Shown: positions 8,343 through 16,422 of the stretch, piece by piece
How the letters are laid out: each line of letters starts with the position of its first letter
Position numbering within the stretch: the stretch's first letter is position 1
From: Trueperaceae bacterium
GTDB lineage: Bacteria > Deinococcota > Deinococci > Deinococcales > Trueperaceae
Length of the DNA stretch: 51,204 bases
Reading direction: 5' to 3'
Assembly (NCBI GenBank): GCA_020431825.1
Contig: JAGQHN010000027.1
Location: 1 to 51,204, forward strand
Made by a program: the position numbers and the translations under genes
Notes under the pieces: model-generated
Told to the model about the DNA's origin: nothing
Databases searched by the model: none
Seen by the model: the letters and a program-made list of their open reading frames with translations, nothing else

Positions 8343-9371
8343 ATGCCTGAACCACGTTTTCAAGCGCCAAAGACTCGAGTCTTTGAGCTCGAGGTCTTAC
8401 AGGGTCTGGTTCCCTTTGTTCTTAATGAGATTTTAGATTTGGCTGGCGCCAAGATGATTCAAAAAAATGAAGAGAGCATCCGCTTTCTTTATGCAGCTAA
8501 AACAGAAAAGCTTAGCCACTTTAGAAAAGCAATTGCGGTTTATCTGGTTAGTCAGTTTGCTATTCCTCGCCCCAAGGCACTTTTAGGTAATCAGCAGTTT
8601 GCCCAGTTGCTAAGCGCTATACGCTGGGTTATGGCTGAGCAGCCATTTCAGAGTTTTCGCTTTGAAGCTGCAGGTAAGGATAGCTCGGTTTTTAATCGTT
8701 TGGCAGAAGAACTCTCAAAAGCGCTGGAGATTCCCTTTGAGCCTGAAGAGGGCGAGCTTATGCTCCGTGTTCGACCCTTTCCAGACGGTTGGGAAGTGCT
8801 TATTCGCTTAACGCCTCGTCCCTTATCAGCGAGACCCTGGCGTGTTTGCAATATGGCGGGAGGCCTTAATGCCAGTTTAGCCGCTGTTATGAACGAGCTT
8901 GCTCGTCCTAAACCTCACGAACGCTATCTTAACGCCATGTGCGGTTCGGGAACTTTGCTTATTGAGCAGGCACTAAAGTCGCCCTGTAAAGCACTAACTG
9001 GCGTGGATATTCGCCAGGAGGCCCTTGACTGTGCCAGAAAAAATCTTAATGCTGCAGCCTTATCAAAAGTTCAGCTAATTAATGCAGATATTACAAAGTA
9101 TGAACTGGAGCAGCCTTTTGACGTAATAACAGCAGACTTGCCCTGGGGCGATGCCATAGGTAGTCATAAAGCGAATGCTGAGCTCTATCCGGCGTTTCTA
9201 GCCGCGGTGGCTCGAGGCTCGAGCCATCATGCTCGCTTAGTTATCTTGACCCACGAAATTAAGCTTTTTGAAACGCTGCTCAAAAAAGACAAAAACTGGA
9301 CCTTAAAGCAAAGCATTAGAGTATCTCATAGTGGTCACTACCCGAGAATTTATTTGCTGCACAAAGTCTAA
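8343..9371 (+). CDS. THUMP-domain class I SAM-dependent RNA methyltransferase (TrmN/Trm14-like)
   Basis: The 342-residue protein has an N-terminal THUMP-like region (about 1-155) and a Rossmann methyltransferase fold. SAM motif I is NAMCGSGTLLIE near residue 200, followed by the acidic strand GVDIRQEAL. Catalytic motif IV is TADLPWGD, in place of the N/D-PP-Y of other N2-guanine methyltransferases. This matches the group that makes m2G in tRNA (Trm11, Trm14/TrmN); position 6 of tRNA, as known for Thermus TrmN, is a guess. It follows the AddB-like gene by 43 bases. No clear Shine-Dalgarno precedes the ATG, so it may be translated by coupling or from its own transcript. Confidence 0.8.
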   Translation: MPEPRFQAPKTRVFELEVLQGLVPFVLNEILDLAGAKMIQKNEESIRFLYAAKTEKLSHFRKAIAVYLVSQFAIPRPKALLGNQQFAQLLSAIRWVMAEQPFQSFRFEAAGKDSSVFNRLAEELSKALEIPFEPEEGELMLRVRPFPDGWEVLIRLTPRPLSARPWRVCNMAGGLNASLAAVMNELARPKPHERYLNAMCGSGTLLIEQALKSPCKALTGVDIRQEALDCARKNLNAAALSKVQLINADITKYELEQPFDVITADLPWGDAIGSHKANAELYPAFLAAVARGSSHHARLVILTHEIKLFETLLKKDKNWTLKQSIRVSHSGHYPRIYLLHKV

Positions 9372-9516
9372 TAGAATTAAGGTTTCTTTTCTGATTTTTT
9401 GATTATTGCTTCTGGATTAGCTTTTGCTCGTGACTTTCCTGAATTGCAGTAATAAAAATGAGTGGAACAACCAAGAGAATTAAGGACGGTAAAGTTCGGT
9501 TTTCGGCTTATAGCAA

Positions 9517-9544
9517 TAAAAAACCCGGCCGCTACGACCGGGCT
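9517..9544 (-). terminator. Rho-independent terminator of the citrate synthase gene
   Basis: On the minus strand a hairpin with arms CCCGG and CCGGG (nine-base loop) is followed directly by six T residues, about 20 bases past the gltA stop. On the plus strand there is no T-run after the hairpin, so it serves mainly the minus-strand gene. Confidence 0.75.
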
Positions 9545-9563
9545 AGTTGATTAAAAAGGATTC

Positions 9564-10706
9564 TTAGCGGTCTGCAAGCGCTTTAAAGCTTCTGCCAACG
9601 GGGCCTTCGTAGACCATGCGAGGTCTCATAAGTTTGTTGTCGGCATATTGCTCATACAAGTGTGCCATCCAGCCACTGATGCGGGCAACGGCAAAAATAG
9701 GAGTGTACATATCCGTTGGAAAGCCAAGCATACGGTAAACACTGGCACTGAAAAAATCGACATTAGGTTTGACTTGCTTGCCCTTTTTTGCCATTTCACG
9801 GTCCATGACGCGTTCCATCTCGAGGCTCATTTCAAACCACTTGCTGTCGCCAGATTCTTCGGCAAGGTTATGGGAAACCTCCTTGAGAATAATTGCTCTG
9901 GGGTCAAGAACACGGTAAACTCTATGACCAAAACCCATAACGCGTCCGCCAGGGCTATTCAAAATGTTCATAACGTAATCTTCGACTTTGTCAACACTAC
10001 CGATTTTTTCCAATGCACCCATGACGGCGGCATTGGCCCCGCCGTGCAAAGGACCTTTTAAAGAACCACAAGCAGCGGTAATCGCGCTGTAGCCATCGGT
10101 GAGTGTACTGGCGACCGCCCTTGCCACAAAGGTACTGGCATTGCTGCCGTGTTCAGCATGTAATACGAGGGCAACATCCATGACATTGGTAGCTGCTTCG
10201 GTTGGTTTTTCGCCCGTGAGCATATACAAAAAGTTTCCGGCAATGTTTAGCTCAGGGTCAGGGTTGACAGGCTCGAGCCCGTTTCTGATACGTTCAAAAG
10301 CCGCTACGAAGCTGGGAAACTTTGCCGTTAGGCTTAGGCCAATTCGGTGGATATTATCAAGATCAACCCCTTCAGCATCGGCATCTACAGCACCCAGCAT
10401 CGACACAGCCGTCCGAACGGCGTGCATGGGGTGGGTATCTTTTGGCATTAGTCTTAAAACCTCAATGATTTCAGCAGGTAACTTATAATGAGGTTTTAAA
10501 CTTTCTGAAAATGCGCTCAGCTGTTCTTGAGTGGGTAAATCGTCATTCCAGAGTAAGTAAGTGACTTCTTCAAAGCTAGCCTTGTTCGCTAACTCGCGAA
10601 TATCGTAGCCACGGTAAATAAGTTCACCTTTTAGACCATCAATATGTGAAATTTGCGTTCGGTCTACATTGACTCCGGCTAAACCTTGATAAATCGTTTC
10701 TGACAT
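9564..10706 (-). CDS. gltA: Citrate synthase
   Basis: Citrate synthase condenses acetyl-CoA and oxaloacetate to citrate, the entry step of the TCA cycle. The 380-residue product has the length of the dimeric type found in Thermus and Gram-positive bacteria. Visible active-site blocks are GPLHGGANAAVM, GFGHRVYRVLDPRA and the FFSASVYRMLGFPTDMYTP segment after the catalytic aspartate in NVDFF. The start MSETIYQGL was chosen because GGAGG precedes it closely; an upstream in-frame ATG at 10739 would add eleven unrelated residues. The close paralogue 2-methylcitrate synthase cannot be fully excluded, but no propionate genes are nearby. A good terminator follows. Confidence 0.95.
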   Translation of the reverse strand: MSETIYQGLAGVNVDRTQISHIDGLKGELIYRGYDIRELANKASFEEVTYLLWNDDLPTQEQLSAFSESLKPHYKLPAEIIEVLRLMPKDTHPMHAVRTAVSMLGAVDADAEGVDLDNIHRIGLSLTAKFPSFVAAFERIRNGLEPVNPDPELNIAGNFLYMLTGEKPTEAATNVMDVALVLHAEHGSNASTFVARAVASTLTDGYSAITAACGSLKGPLHGGANAAVMGALEKIGSVDKVEDYVMNILNSPGGRVMGFGHRVYRVLDPRAIILKEVSHNLAEESGDSKWFEMSLEMERVMDREMAKKGKQVKPNVDFFSASVYRMLGFPTDMYTPIFAVARISGWMAHLYEQYADNKLMRPRMVYEGPVGRSFKALADR

Positions 10707-10941
10707 CAGTCCTCCGCAAAAAGCCTGCACTGGGTGCATTACTTGAAGTTAGGTTGGCAAAACTGCCTTAGTTTAACAGGTTTCTGGCTTCAGCTTCTCT
10801 TTGTTCTATTAAGAGAGCAGTTGAGCTGTAAATAAGCGAGAATAACCTGCTGCAGGTACAACATTTTTAGTGTACCAGTTTTGCAGGGACTTGCCTGTAC
10901 CATTGGCATGGCGCTTTACACTACCCGCTTTTTTCTAACTT

Positions 10942-11784
10942 TTAAGGATGCTTTAGCAGCTCTAAAATTTGGGTTCCATAACGCTCGAGCTTGACCTTAC
11001 CAATACCTTTTATGTCAGCAAGCTGATCCAGGTTTTGAGGTTTTTCCTGCGCTATCAGCTCTAAACTTTCATTGGTCAAAACGAGATAGGCTGCCTTTCC
11101 TTCTTCTTTGGCAGTTTCACGGCGCCATAGCTCGAGCTTCTTGACCAGTTCGCCATTAGCGTTACTTACCCCTGCGTCATCTGCTTCGGCTTTGCCTTCT
11201 TGCTTCTGCTCTGAATCAGAGATTGTTTGCACTGTTTCTGCCTGAGGGAAGTTTGTCTCTGGTGTTTCTCCAGGCGTACTTGTGGGAGCAGGCTTTGCTG
11301 ATGTGGGTGTTGCTGGGTTGACGTGGACCCAGTTGCCACTACCGAGCGGTTTATCCTTGCGAAGAATCAGGAAAATACCGCCCAGAATAAGCAAAATCGC
11401 AAACCAGATAGACGTTAATAAACCGCTTTCTACCAAACCAATGATGATGCCAAGACCCGCAAGTATTGCTGCTACATAAATGGGCCAGCGGCTGGGTTTG
11501 CGTTCAACAGCATCGATAGCAAAAAAGCCGGCCCCTAAACTTATGAGGAAGCTGCCGTTTAACCCCCAGACACCCTCGAGTAAAATGCCTATAGAAATAC
11601 CTGCCAGAGCTGCCCCGGTGATAAGAAGACCATAGTGTTTTCGGCTGATATATGCGGCTAGAAATGCCACGGCAATCACGCCTACGATGAGCCAGCCTGC
11701 ACTTCCTGTTATTCGCTGTAAAAGAGTAAGTGCGCCCAGAGCAATAAGGATATAAGCCACCAGACGCTGATTATTTTCGCTCAT
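10942..11784 (-). CDS. Multi-pass membrane protein with C-terminal HRDC domain
   Basis: The first 150 of 280 residues form about six hydrophobic segments, typical of an inner-membrane protein. A Pro/Thr/Ser-rich linker (about 155-205) then leads to residues 212-280, which read as an HRDC domain: ELVKKLELWRRETAKEEG, the AAYLVLTNESLELIA helix, and the closing LADIKGIGKVKLERYGTQIL. HRDC domains normally sit at the end of RecQ helicases and RNase D and bind nucleic acid or protein. A membrane-tethered HRDC is unusual, and its function is unknown. A strong GAGGAGG site precedes the ATG. The gene is separated from gltA by about 235 bases in the same direction. Confidence 0.75.
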   Translation of the reverse strand: MSENNQRLVAYILIALGALTLLQRITGSAGWLIVGVIAVAFLAAYISRKHYGLLITGAALAGISIGILLEGVWGLNGSFLISLGAGFFAIDAVERKPSRWPIYVAAILAGLGIIIGLVESGLLTSIWFAILLILGGIFLILRKDKPLGSGNWVHVNPATPTSAKPAPTSTPGETPETNFPQAETVQTISDSEQKQEGKAEADDAGVSNANGELVKKLELWRRETAKEEGKAAYLVLTNESLELIAQEKPQNLDQLADIKGIGKVKLERYGTQILELLKHP

Positions 11785-11986
11785 AAGAACCTCCTCGCAT
11801 AGGATTCCAGGCTGTAGTTTACTCTATCTCTCACTAACGAACTTCCTACTTTCGAACGATGGTTTTCTTACTTAGGCGCTTTAGATTGAGTTCTATTCCA
11901 GCTTGCCTCGAGGTTGTCATAGCAAAGTGCAAGCAAAATTGACCTGTTGACACGGTTAAGAGTGCTAGACTAGGGAAACTACTTTA

Positions 11987-12019
11987 TGTCCACACAGGTT
12001 ATACCTACATGTCTGGACA
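11987..12019. promoter_or_regulatory. Nested inverted repeat upstream of the branched-chain dehydrogenase operon
   Basis: Outer arms TGTCCA (11987-11992) and TGGACA (12014-12019) enclose a palindrome AGGT-TAT-ACCT (11996-12006). The E1alpha ribosome binding site begins about 20 bases downstream. A TTGACA at 11947 and a TAGACT at 11966 lie upstream but only 13 bases apart, so the promoter itself is not clear. The repeat could be an operator or a leader hairpin. Confidence 0.35.
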
Positions 12020-12052
12020 ACAGCTTTTCGCCTTTGCTAAAGGAGGCACGTT

Positions 12053-13150
12053 GTGATAGCAGATAAGCAGAATTTTTCGCCCTTTAATGAGGAGCCGATT
12101 TCGCTTATTAGTCAGGCGGGCGAGTGGACTGCTCCCTTTGCCTGTGATCTAAAAGATGAACAGCTAAAGACTATGTACCAGCAAATGCTGGCGGCGAGAC
12201 TCATGGATGAGCGTTTCATAAAACTGCAGCGTTCTGGCAAAATGAGTTTTGTGGCACCGCATTCAGGTCATGAAGCGGCGCAGATAGCGGCTGCTCATGC
12301 TGTGCGGGTTGGAACAGATTGGCTTTTCCCTTATTACCGGGATTACGGCATGACCTACGCTTTGGGTGAGCCCCTTATTGAGATTTTTGCGCAGGTGACA
12401 GGCAGCCGACTTGATACGGCCAAGGCCCGGCAGATGCCGATGCACCCTAGTTCAAAGGAGCTAAATATCTTTACGGGTGCATCTGCCATAGCGTCGCACA
12501 TTCCACCTGCAGTTGGTGCTGCTATCAGCATGAAAATAAGAGAAACAGGCCAGGTGGTTCTGACCAGTTTTGGTGATGGTGCTACCTCCGAAGGTGACTT
12601 CCACGCTGCGATTAACTATGCCGGGGCACAGGGGGCGCCAGTGGTCTTTCTCTGTGAAAACAATCGTTTGGCGATAAGCGTTGATTTTAATAAGCAAACG
12701 GGCGCTGAAAACATTGCTATTAAAGCAAAGGCTTATGGTATGCCTGGCTATCTGGTTGATGGTATGGATGTTTTGGCCTGTTATTACGTTTTGCAAGAAT
12801 GTGTGGAAAATGCCCGGGCAGGACTTGGCCCTTCACTGGTTGAAGCGCAGGTGCAGCGCTTTGGTGCCCACTCTTCTGCCGATGATGACTCGATATACCG
12901 CTCGAAGGAAGAACTCGAGCAAATGCGTCAGCGTGACCCTTTACTGCGGATGAGACGCTTTTTAGAGAATCAGGGGCTCTGGTCAGAACGAGACGAAAAC
13001 CTCTTTAAAAAAGAAATTTTAGGGGAGTTTCAGGCAATCATTGATACTCTGGCTGAAGCCGAGAAGGTACCTCTCGAGTGGATGTTTGATGATGTTTATG
13101 CTGAAATGCTACCTCATATAGCCGAGCAGAAAAAGGACTTTCTCGGTTGA
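12053..13150 (+). CDS. bkdA: Branched-chain 2-oxoacid dehydrogenase E1 alpha subunit
   Basis: The E1alpha/E1beta heterotetramer uses thiamine diphosphate to decarboxylate 2-oxoisovalerate and related acids from Val, Leu and Ile, passing the acyl group to E2. The 365-residue product has the thiamine diphosphate motif [13 protein letters not shown]...CENN at about 173-203 and the conserved [10 protein letters not shown] and [10 protein letters not shown] segments. Its length matches the Thermus enzyme. The GTG start follows AAAGGAGG by seven bases. The stop TGA overlaps the E1beta ATG, so the two are translationally coupled. A pyruvate-specific E1 is less likely given the resemblance to the branched-chain type. 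Confidence 0.92.
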   Translation: MIADKQNFSPFNEEPISLISQAGEWTAPFACDLKDEQLKTMYQQMLAARLMDERFIKLQRSGKMSFVAPHSGHEAAQIAAAHAVRVGTDWLFPYYRDYGMTYALGEPLIEIFAQVTGSRLDTAKARQMPMHPSSKELNIFTGASAIASHIPPAVGAAISMKIRETGQVVLTSFGDGATSEGDFHAAINYAGAQGAPVVFLCENNRLAISVDFNKQTGAENIAIKAKAYGMPGYLVDGMDVLACYYVLQECVENARAGLGPSLVEAQVQRFGAHSSADDDSIYRSKEELEQMRQRDPLLRMRRFLENQGLWSERDENLFKKEILGEFQAIIDTLAEAEKVPLEWMFDDVYAEMLPHIAEQKKDFLG

Positions 13151-14121
13151 TGCAGACCATCGTGCAAACGGTTGCTCGGACGCTCGCTGAAGAGATGCAG
13201 CGCGATGAGCGCGTTGTGGTTATGGGCGAAGATGTCGGCAAGCGAGGGGGGGTTTTTTTAGCGACTGAGGGTCTGTTCGACAAATTTGGTCCAGATCGCG
13301 TAATGGATACGCCACTTTCTGAGGCAGCCATAATTGGGGCCGCTGTCGGTATGGCGGTGCACGGTCTGAGACCTGTTGCTGAGATTCAATTTGCTGACTA
13401 CGTTTTTCCCGGCTTTGATCAACTGGTTTCTCAGGCTGCCAAACTAAGATACCGCTCCGGAGGCACCTTTAATGCGCCAATGGTGGTGCGTATGCCTGCA
13501 GGCGGTGGAGTGAAAGGTGGACATCATCATTCCCAAAATCCGGAAACGCACTTTGTTCATACGCCAGGGTTAAAAGTAGTTTATCCCTCAACTCCCAGTG
13601 ATACCAAAGGACTGCTAAAAACTGCCATTCGAGATGAAGACCCGGTGGTTTTTATGGAGCCAAAGCGTCTTTACCGTGCCATCAAAGAAGAAGTTCCTGA
13701 CGACCCGGATTTTACGGTTCCTTTGGGCAAGGCAAAAATTCGTCAGACAGGTGATGATCTGGTGCTTATTTCTTATGGCGGCAGTATGGCAGAAACGGCG
13801 AAGGCTGCCGAAGAGCTGGCAAAACAGCAGATATCTGCAGAAGTGATTGACCTGCGCAGTCTCATGCCCTGGGATAAAGAAACGGTACTCGAGCGTGTGG
13901 CAAGATTGGGCCGAGTTGTTCTGGTGAGTGAGTCACCCTATACCCTTAACTTTATGTCTGAAGTTTCAGCTTGCATCTGCGAGGAAATACTGGATTCCTT
14001 GCTGGCACCTCCCCTCAGGGTTACAGGGTTTGATACGCCTTATCCCTATGCGCAAGACCGGGAATATCTTCCTGGTCCTAACCGTATTTTGCGTGCGGTT
14101 CAAAAAGTATTAGAGTATTAG
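13150..14121 (+). CDS. bkdB: Branched-chain 2-oxoacid dehydrogenase E1 beta subunit
   Basis: The 323-residue product is the transketolase-like beta subunit that completes the thiamine diphosphate site of E1. Recognisable blocks are [15 protein letters not shown] near the N-terminus, [22 protein letters not shown], and the C-terminal domain with VISYGG-like [22 protein letters not shown] and [13 protein letters not shown]. The start is the ATG inside the TGATG overlap with E1alpha; an in-frame TTG one codon earlier is less likely. The E2 gene follows after 48 bases. Confidence 0.92.
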   Translation: MQTIVQTVARTLAEEMQRDERVVVMGEDVGKRGGVFLATEGLFDKFGPDRVMDTPLSEAAIIGAAVGMAVHGLRPVAEIQFADYVFPGFDQLVSQAAKLRYRSGGTFNAPMVVRMPAGGGVKGGHHHSQNPETHFVHTPGLKVVYPSTPSDTKGLLKTAIRDEDPVVFMEPKRLYRAIKEEVPDDPDFTVPLGKAKIRQTGDDLVLISYGGSMAETAKAAEELAKQQISAEVIDLRSLMPWDKETVLERVARLGRVVLVSESPYTLNFMSEVSACICEEILDSLLAPPLRVTGFDTPYPYAQDREYLPGPNRILRAVQKVLEY

Positions 14122-14169
14122 TCAGAGGTTTTACTTTGGGTTCGCTGTCTTAAGCCCTCTAGGAGTGTT

Positions 14170-15444
14170 ATGTCTAAAGAATTCTTGATGCCAGAACTGG
14201 CGGAATCTGTGGTCGAAGGGGAAATTGTTAAGTGGCTTGTTGACGAGGGGGCGCAAGTTCAAGTCGATGACCCTTTGGTTGAAGTCATGACCGATAAAGT
14301 CACGGTGGAATTGCCCAGTCCCTATGCTGGCGTACTCGAGCGCCAGCTTGCCCAAGAAGGCGATGTGGTGGCGGTCAATCAGGCCATTGCCCTTTTTGCC
14401 GAAGACGTAGCCAAGCTGGATCAAGAACTGGTTGATGACGGTGAAAGTCTAAGTCTGTTTAAACCAGCCAAAGACCTTGTTGATGAGCCTGTAATTCAGA
14501 TTAAGCGTCCAGGGACTAAGGCAGCCGTAAAAGAAAAAGTCAAAGGGCCCTTTGGAAGGGTGCTGGCAGTTCCCGCTGCCAGAAAGCTAGCCAGAGATTT
14601 AGGCTTAGATATCAATACGATTCCTGGAAGTGGACCCAATGGTCGCGTTAGAGTTGATGATGTTAAAGCCTTTAAGGGTCAGACCAAACCTGCTGTATCT
14701 GCTAATAAAGTGAGTTACATTAGTCCTGCTGAATACAAAGATCAGGAAACACGGCTGCCTGTGCGTGGTTTGCGCCGAGCTATATCCAACCAGATGCTGG
14801 CGTCGCATCTGCAAACGGTCAGAACCTTACACGTTGATGAGGCTGATGTTACAAATTTGGTCGCCTTGCGCGATAAACTGCGGTCCGCAGCTCTAAAACA
14901 GGGGATAAAACTATCCTTTTTGCCGATCATTCTAAAAGCTGTGGTGATGGCTCTAAAAGCTTTTCCTATGCTTAATGCCAGTCTGGATGAAGCAGCCAAT
15001 GAGATTGTACAGAAACACTATTACAACTTAGGCATTGCAGTAGCAACGGAGCAGGGGCTGGTGGTGCCTGTTCTGCATGAGGTTGATAAAAAAGGAATAT
15101 TGGAACTGGCTCAAACCATCACTGAGCTGGCAGATAGGGCAAGGGAAAATAAACTTTCACCGCAAGACGTAAAAGGGGGCACTTTTAGCATAACTAACAT
15201 AGGAAGTTTAGGAGGCTTATTTAGCTTTCCCATCATCAATGTGCCTGAAGCAGCCATCTTAGGGGTTCACTCAATTAAAAAACGTCCGGTTGTACTCGAT
15301 GATGACAGCATCGTTGCCCGGCAAATGCTTTATCTTTCGCTTTCCTTTGATCACCGAATTATTGATGGTGCTGAAGCTGCCATGTTTACCAGTTACCTGA
15401 TTGAACTCCTCGAGACTCCCGAAAGTTTGATGCTCGAGGCCTAA
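14170..15444 (+). CDS. bkdC: Branched-chain 2-oxoacid dehydrogenase E2 (dihydrolipoyl acyltransferase)
   Basis: This 424-residue E2 transfers the acyl group from lipoate to CoA and forms the core of the complex. Domains in order are one lipoyl domain with the lipoylated K43 in MTDKVTV, a peripheral-subunit-binding domain (about 130-170: AVPAARKLARDLG ... GSGPNGRVRVDDV), and the catalytic domain with H395 and D399 in DHRIIDG. The AGGAG site lies four bases before the ATG. No dihydrolipoyl dehydrogenase (E3) gene follows, so E3 must come from elsewhere in the genome. Confidence 0.92.
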   Translation: MSKEFLMPELAESVVEGEIVKWLVDEGAQVQVDDPLVEVMTDKVTVELPSPYAGVLERQLAQEGDVVAVNQAIALFAEDVAKLDQELVDDGESLSLFKPAKDLVDEPVIQIKRPGTKAAVKEKVKGPFGRVLAVPAARKLARDLGLDINTIPGSGPNGRVRVDDVKAFKGQTKPAVSANKVSYISPAEYKDQETRLPVRGLRRAISNQMLASHLQTVRTLHVDEADVTNLVALRDKLRSAALKQGIKLSFLPIILKAVVMALKAFPMLNASLDEAANEIVQKHYYNLGIAVATEQGLVVPVLHEVDKKGILELAQTITELADRARENKLSPQDVKGGTFSITNIGSLGGLFSFPIINVPEAAILGVHSIKKRPVVLDDDSIVARQMLYLSLSFDHRIIDGAEAAMFTSYLIELLETPESLMLEA

Positions 15445-15463
15445 AGCAAAGGTAAATCTTTAG

Positions 15464-15810
15464 GTGGATAAAGCAGACTATCTAGATTTTATCGGAAAAG
15501 TCGTCACTGTCGTTATTGACAGACCTATGGGCAGCTATCACCCTAAACATGGACATCTCTATCCGGTGAATTACGGCTATATACCGGGAACGTTGGCAGG
15601 GGATGGTAAGGAAATAGATGCCTACATTTTAGGACTCGATAAGCCGATTTTAGAATTTAAGAGCGTAGTCTTGGCGGTGATTCATCGGCTTGATGACCTG
15701 GAAGATAAATTGTCGTGGTACCTTTCGGTCTGACTTTAACCGATGAGCAAATTGCTGAAGCTGTAAAGTTTCAGGAACAGTATTTTGACTTTGTGGTCAT
15801 TCACAAATAA
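15464..15810 (+). pseudogene. Inorganic pyrophosphatase-like protein, interrupted by a one-base frameshift
   Basis: The first 86 codons encode a short soluble-pyrophosphatase-like protein: HPKHGHLYPVNYGYIPGT and GKEIDAYILGLDKP are clear family segments. After EDKL the frame runs to a TGA at 15731-15733, while the next frame continues the expected sequence VVVPFGLTLTDEQIAEAV to a TAA at 15808-15810. A single missing base near 15712 explains it and would restore a 115-residue protein. It could be real inactivation or a sequencing error. The start GTG is 20 bases after the E2 stop. This small family lacks much of the canonical PPase, so its activity is uncertain. Confidence 0.75.
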
Positions 15811-15815
15811 GCGCA

Positions 15816-16370
15816 TTAAGCCGAGTTTTGTTGTGCCAGATTTACAGATACATAGGTCAGTACATTAGAGCCGTACTTACGGCTATCAACTGTGATAGTC
15901 AGGTCAGTCTTTAGCTTTAGCTCGAGTTGCGTTGGGTGCTGAAAAATATAAAGCCCATCCTGTTTGGCAATGCCACTATCAAAGATGGTTTGAAAAATTG
16001 GCATAAGCTCGAGAGGGTAGGGGGGAGCAGCAAAAACAATATCAAAACTCTGGGGCTTTCCCTGTACATATTTCAGGGCGTCAGCCTGAACCGTAGTTAC
16101 ATTAAGCTTGAGAGCGCGTGCATTTTTCCTGATAATTGTTGCTGCCTCTTTACCAAGATCAACGCAGGTACTGGTCCAGCCACGGCTGGCAGCCTCGAGC
16201 CCCATAGCGCCGGTACCACTATAAAGATCAAGGAATGCGCCTCGTTCATGGAACTCGAGCTTGTCAAACAGAGCCTCTCGTAAACGGGCAGGACTGGGCC
16301 GCGTGCCCTGTCTTGGAGTATCTAAACTTCGGCCTTTTGCCAGTCCACCAATAATCCGCGGTTTCGACAT
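15816..16370 (-). CDS. rsmD: 16S rRNA (guanine966-N2)-methyltransferase RsmD
   Basis: RsmD methylates G966 of 16S rRNA in the assembled 30S subunit. The 184-residue product has the typical N-terminus RIIGGLAKGRSLDTP...RPSPARLREALF, SAM motif LDLYSGTGAMGLEA, and motif IV FAAPPYP. Most RsmDs have D or N before PPY; here it is Ala, which I believe also occurs in Thermus relatives. The ATG has no ribosome binding site, but TACACT (16378-16383) ends seven bases upstream, suggesting a leaderless mRNA. It ends five bases from the frameshifted pyrophosphatase-like gene, convergently. Confidence 0.92.
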   Translation of the reverse strand: MSKPRIIGGLAKGRSLDTPRQGTRPSPARLREALFDKLEFHERGAFLDLYSGTGAMGLEAASRGWTSTCVDLGKEAATIIRKNARALKLNVTTVQADALKYVQGKPQSFDIVFAAPPYPLELMPIFQTIFDSGIAKQDGLYIFQHPTQLELKLKTDLTITVDSRKYGSNVLTYVSVNLAQQNSA

Positions 16371-16422
16371 AGCGACCAGTGTATGGCAAAGCGCGCCAAC
16401 TGCTTGTTATGGCAGCAAATGC

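Noticed and set aside
11961-11970. GAGTGCTAGA resembles the right half of the CIRCE heat-shock operator (GAGTGCTAA).
   Set aside because: The matching left half TTAGCACTC is not present at the required 9-base distance, and the downstream genes are not heat-shock genes.
15445-15815. An E3 (dihydrolipoyl dehydrogenase) gene expected after the E2 gene.
   Set aside because: The space holds only the pyrophosphatase-like frame; no FAD-binding GxGxxG or CxxxxC motif is present.
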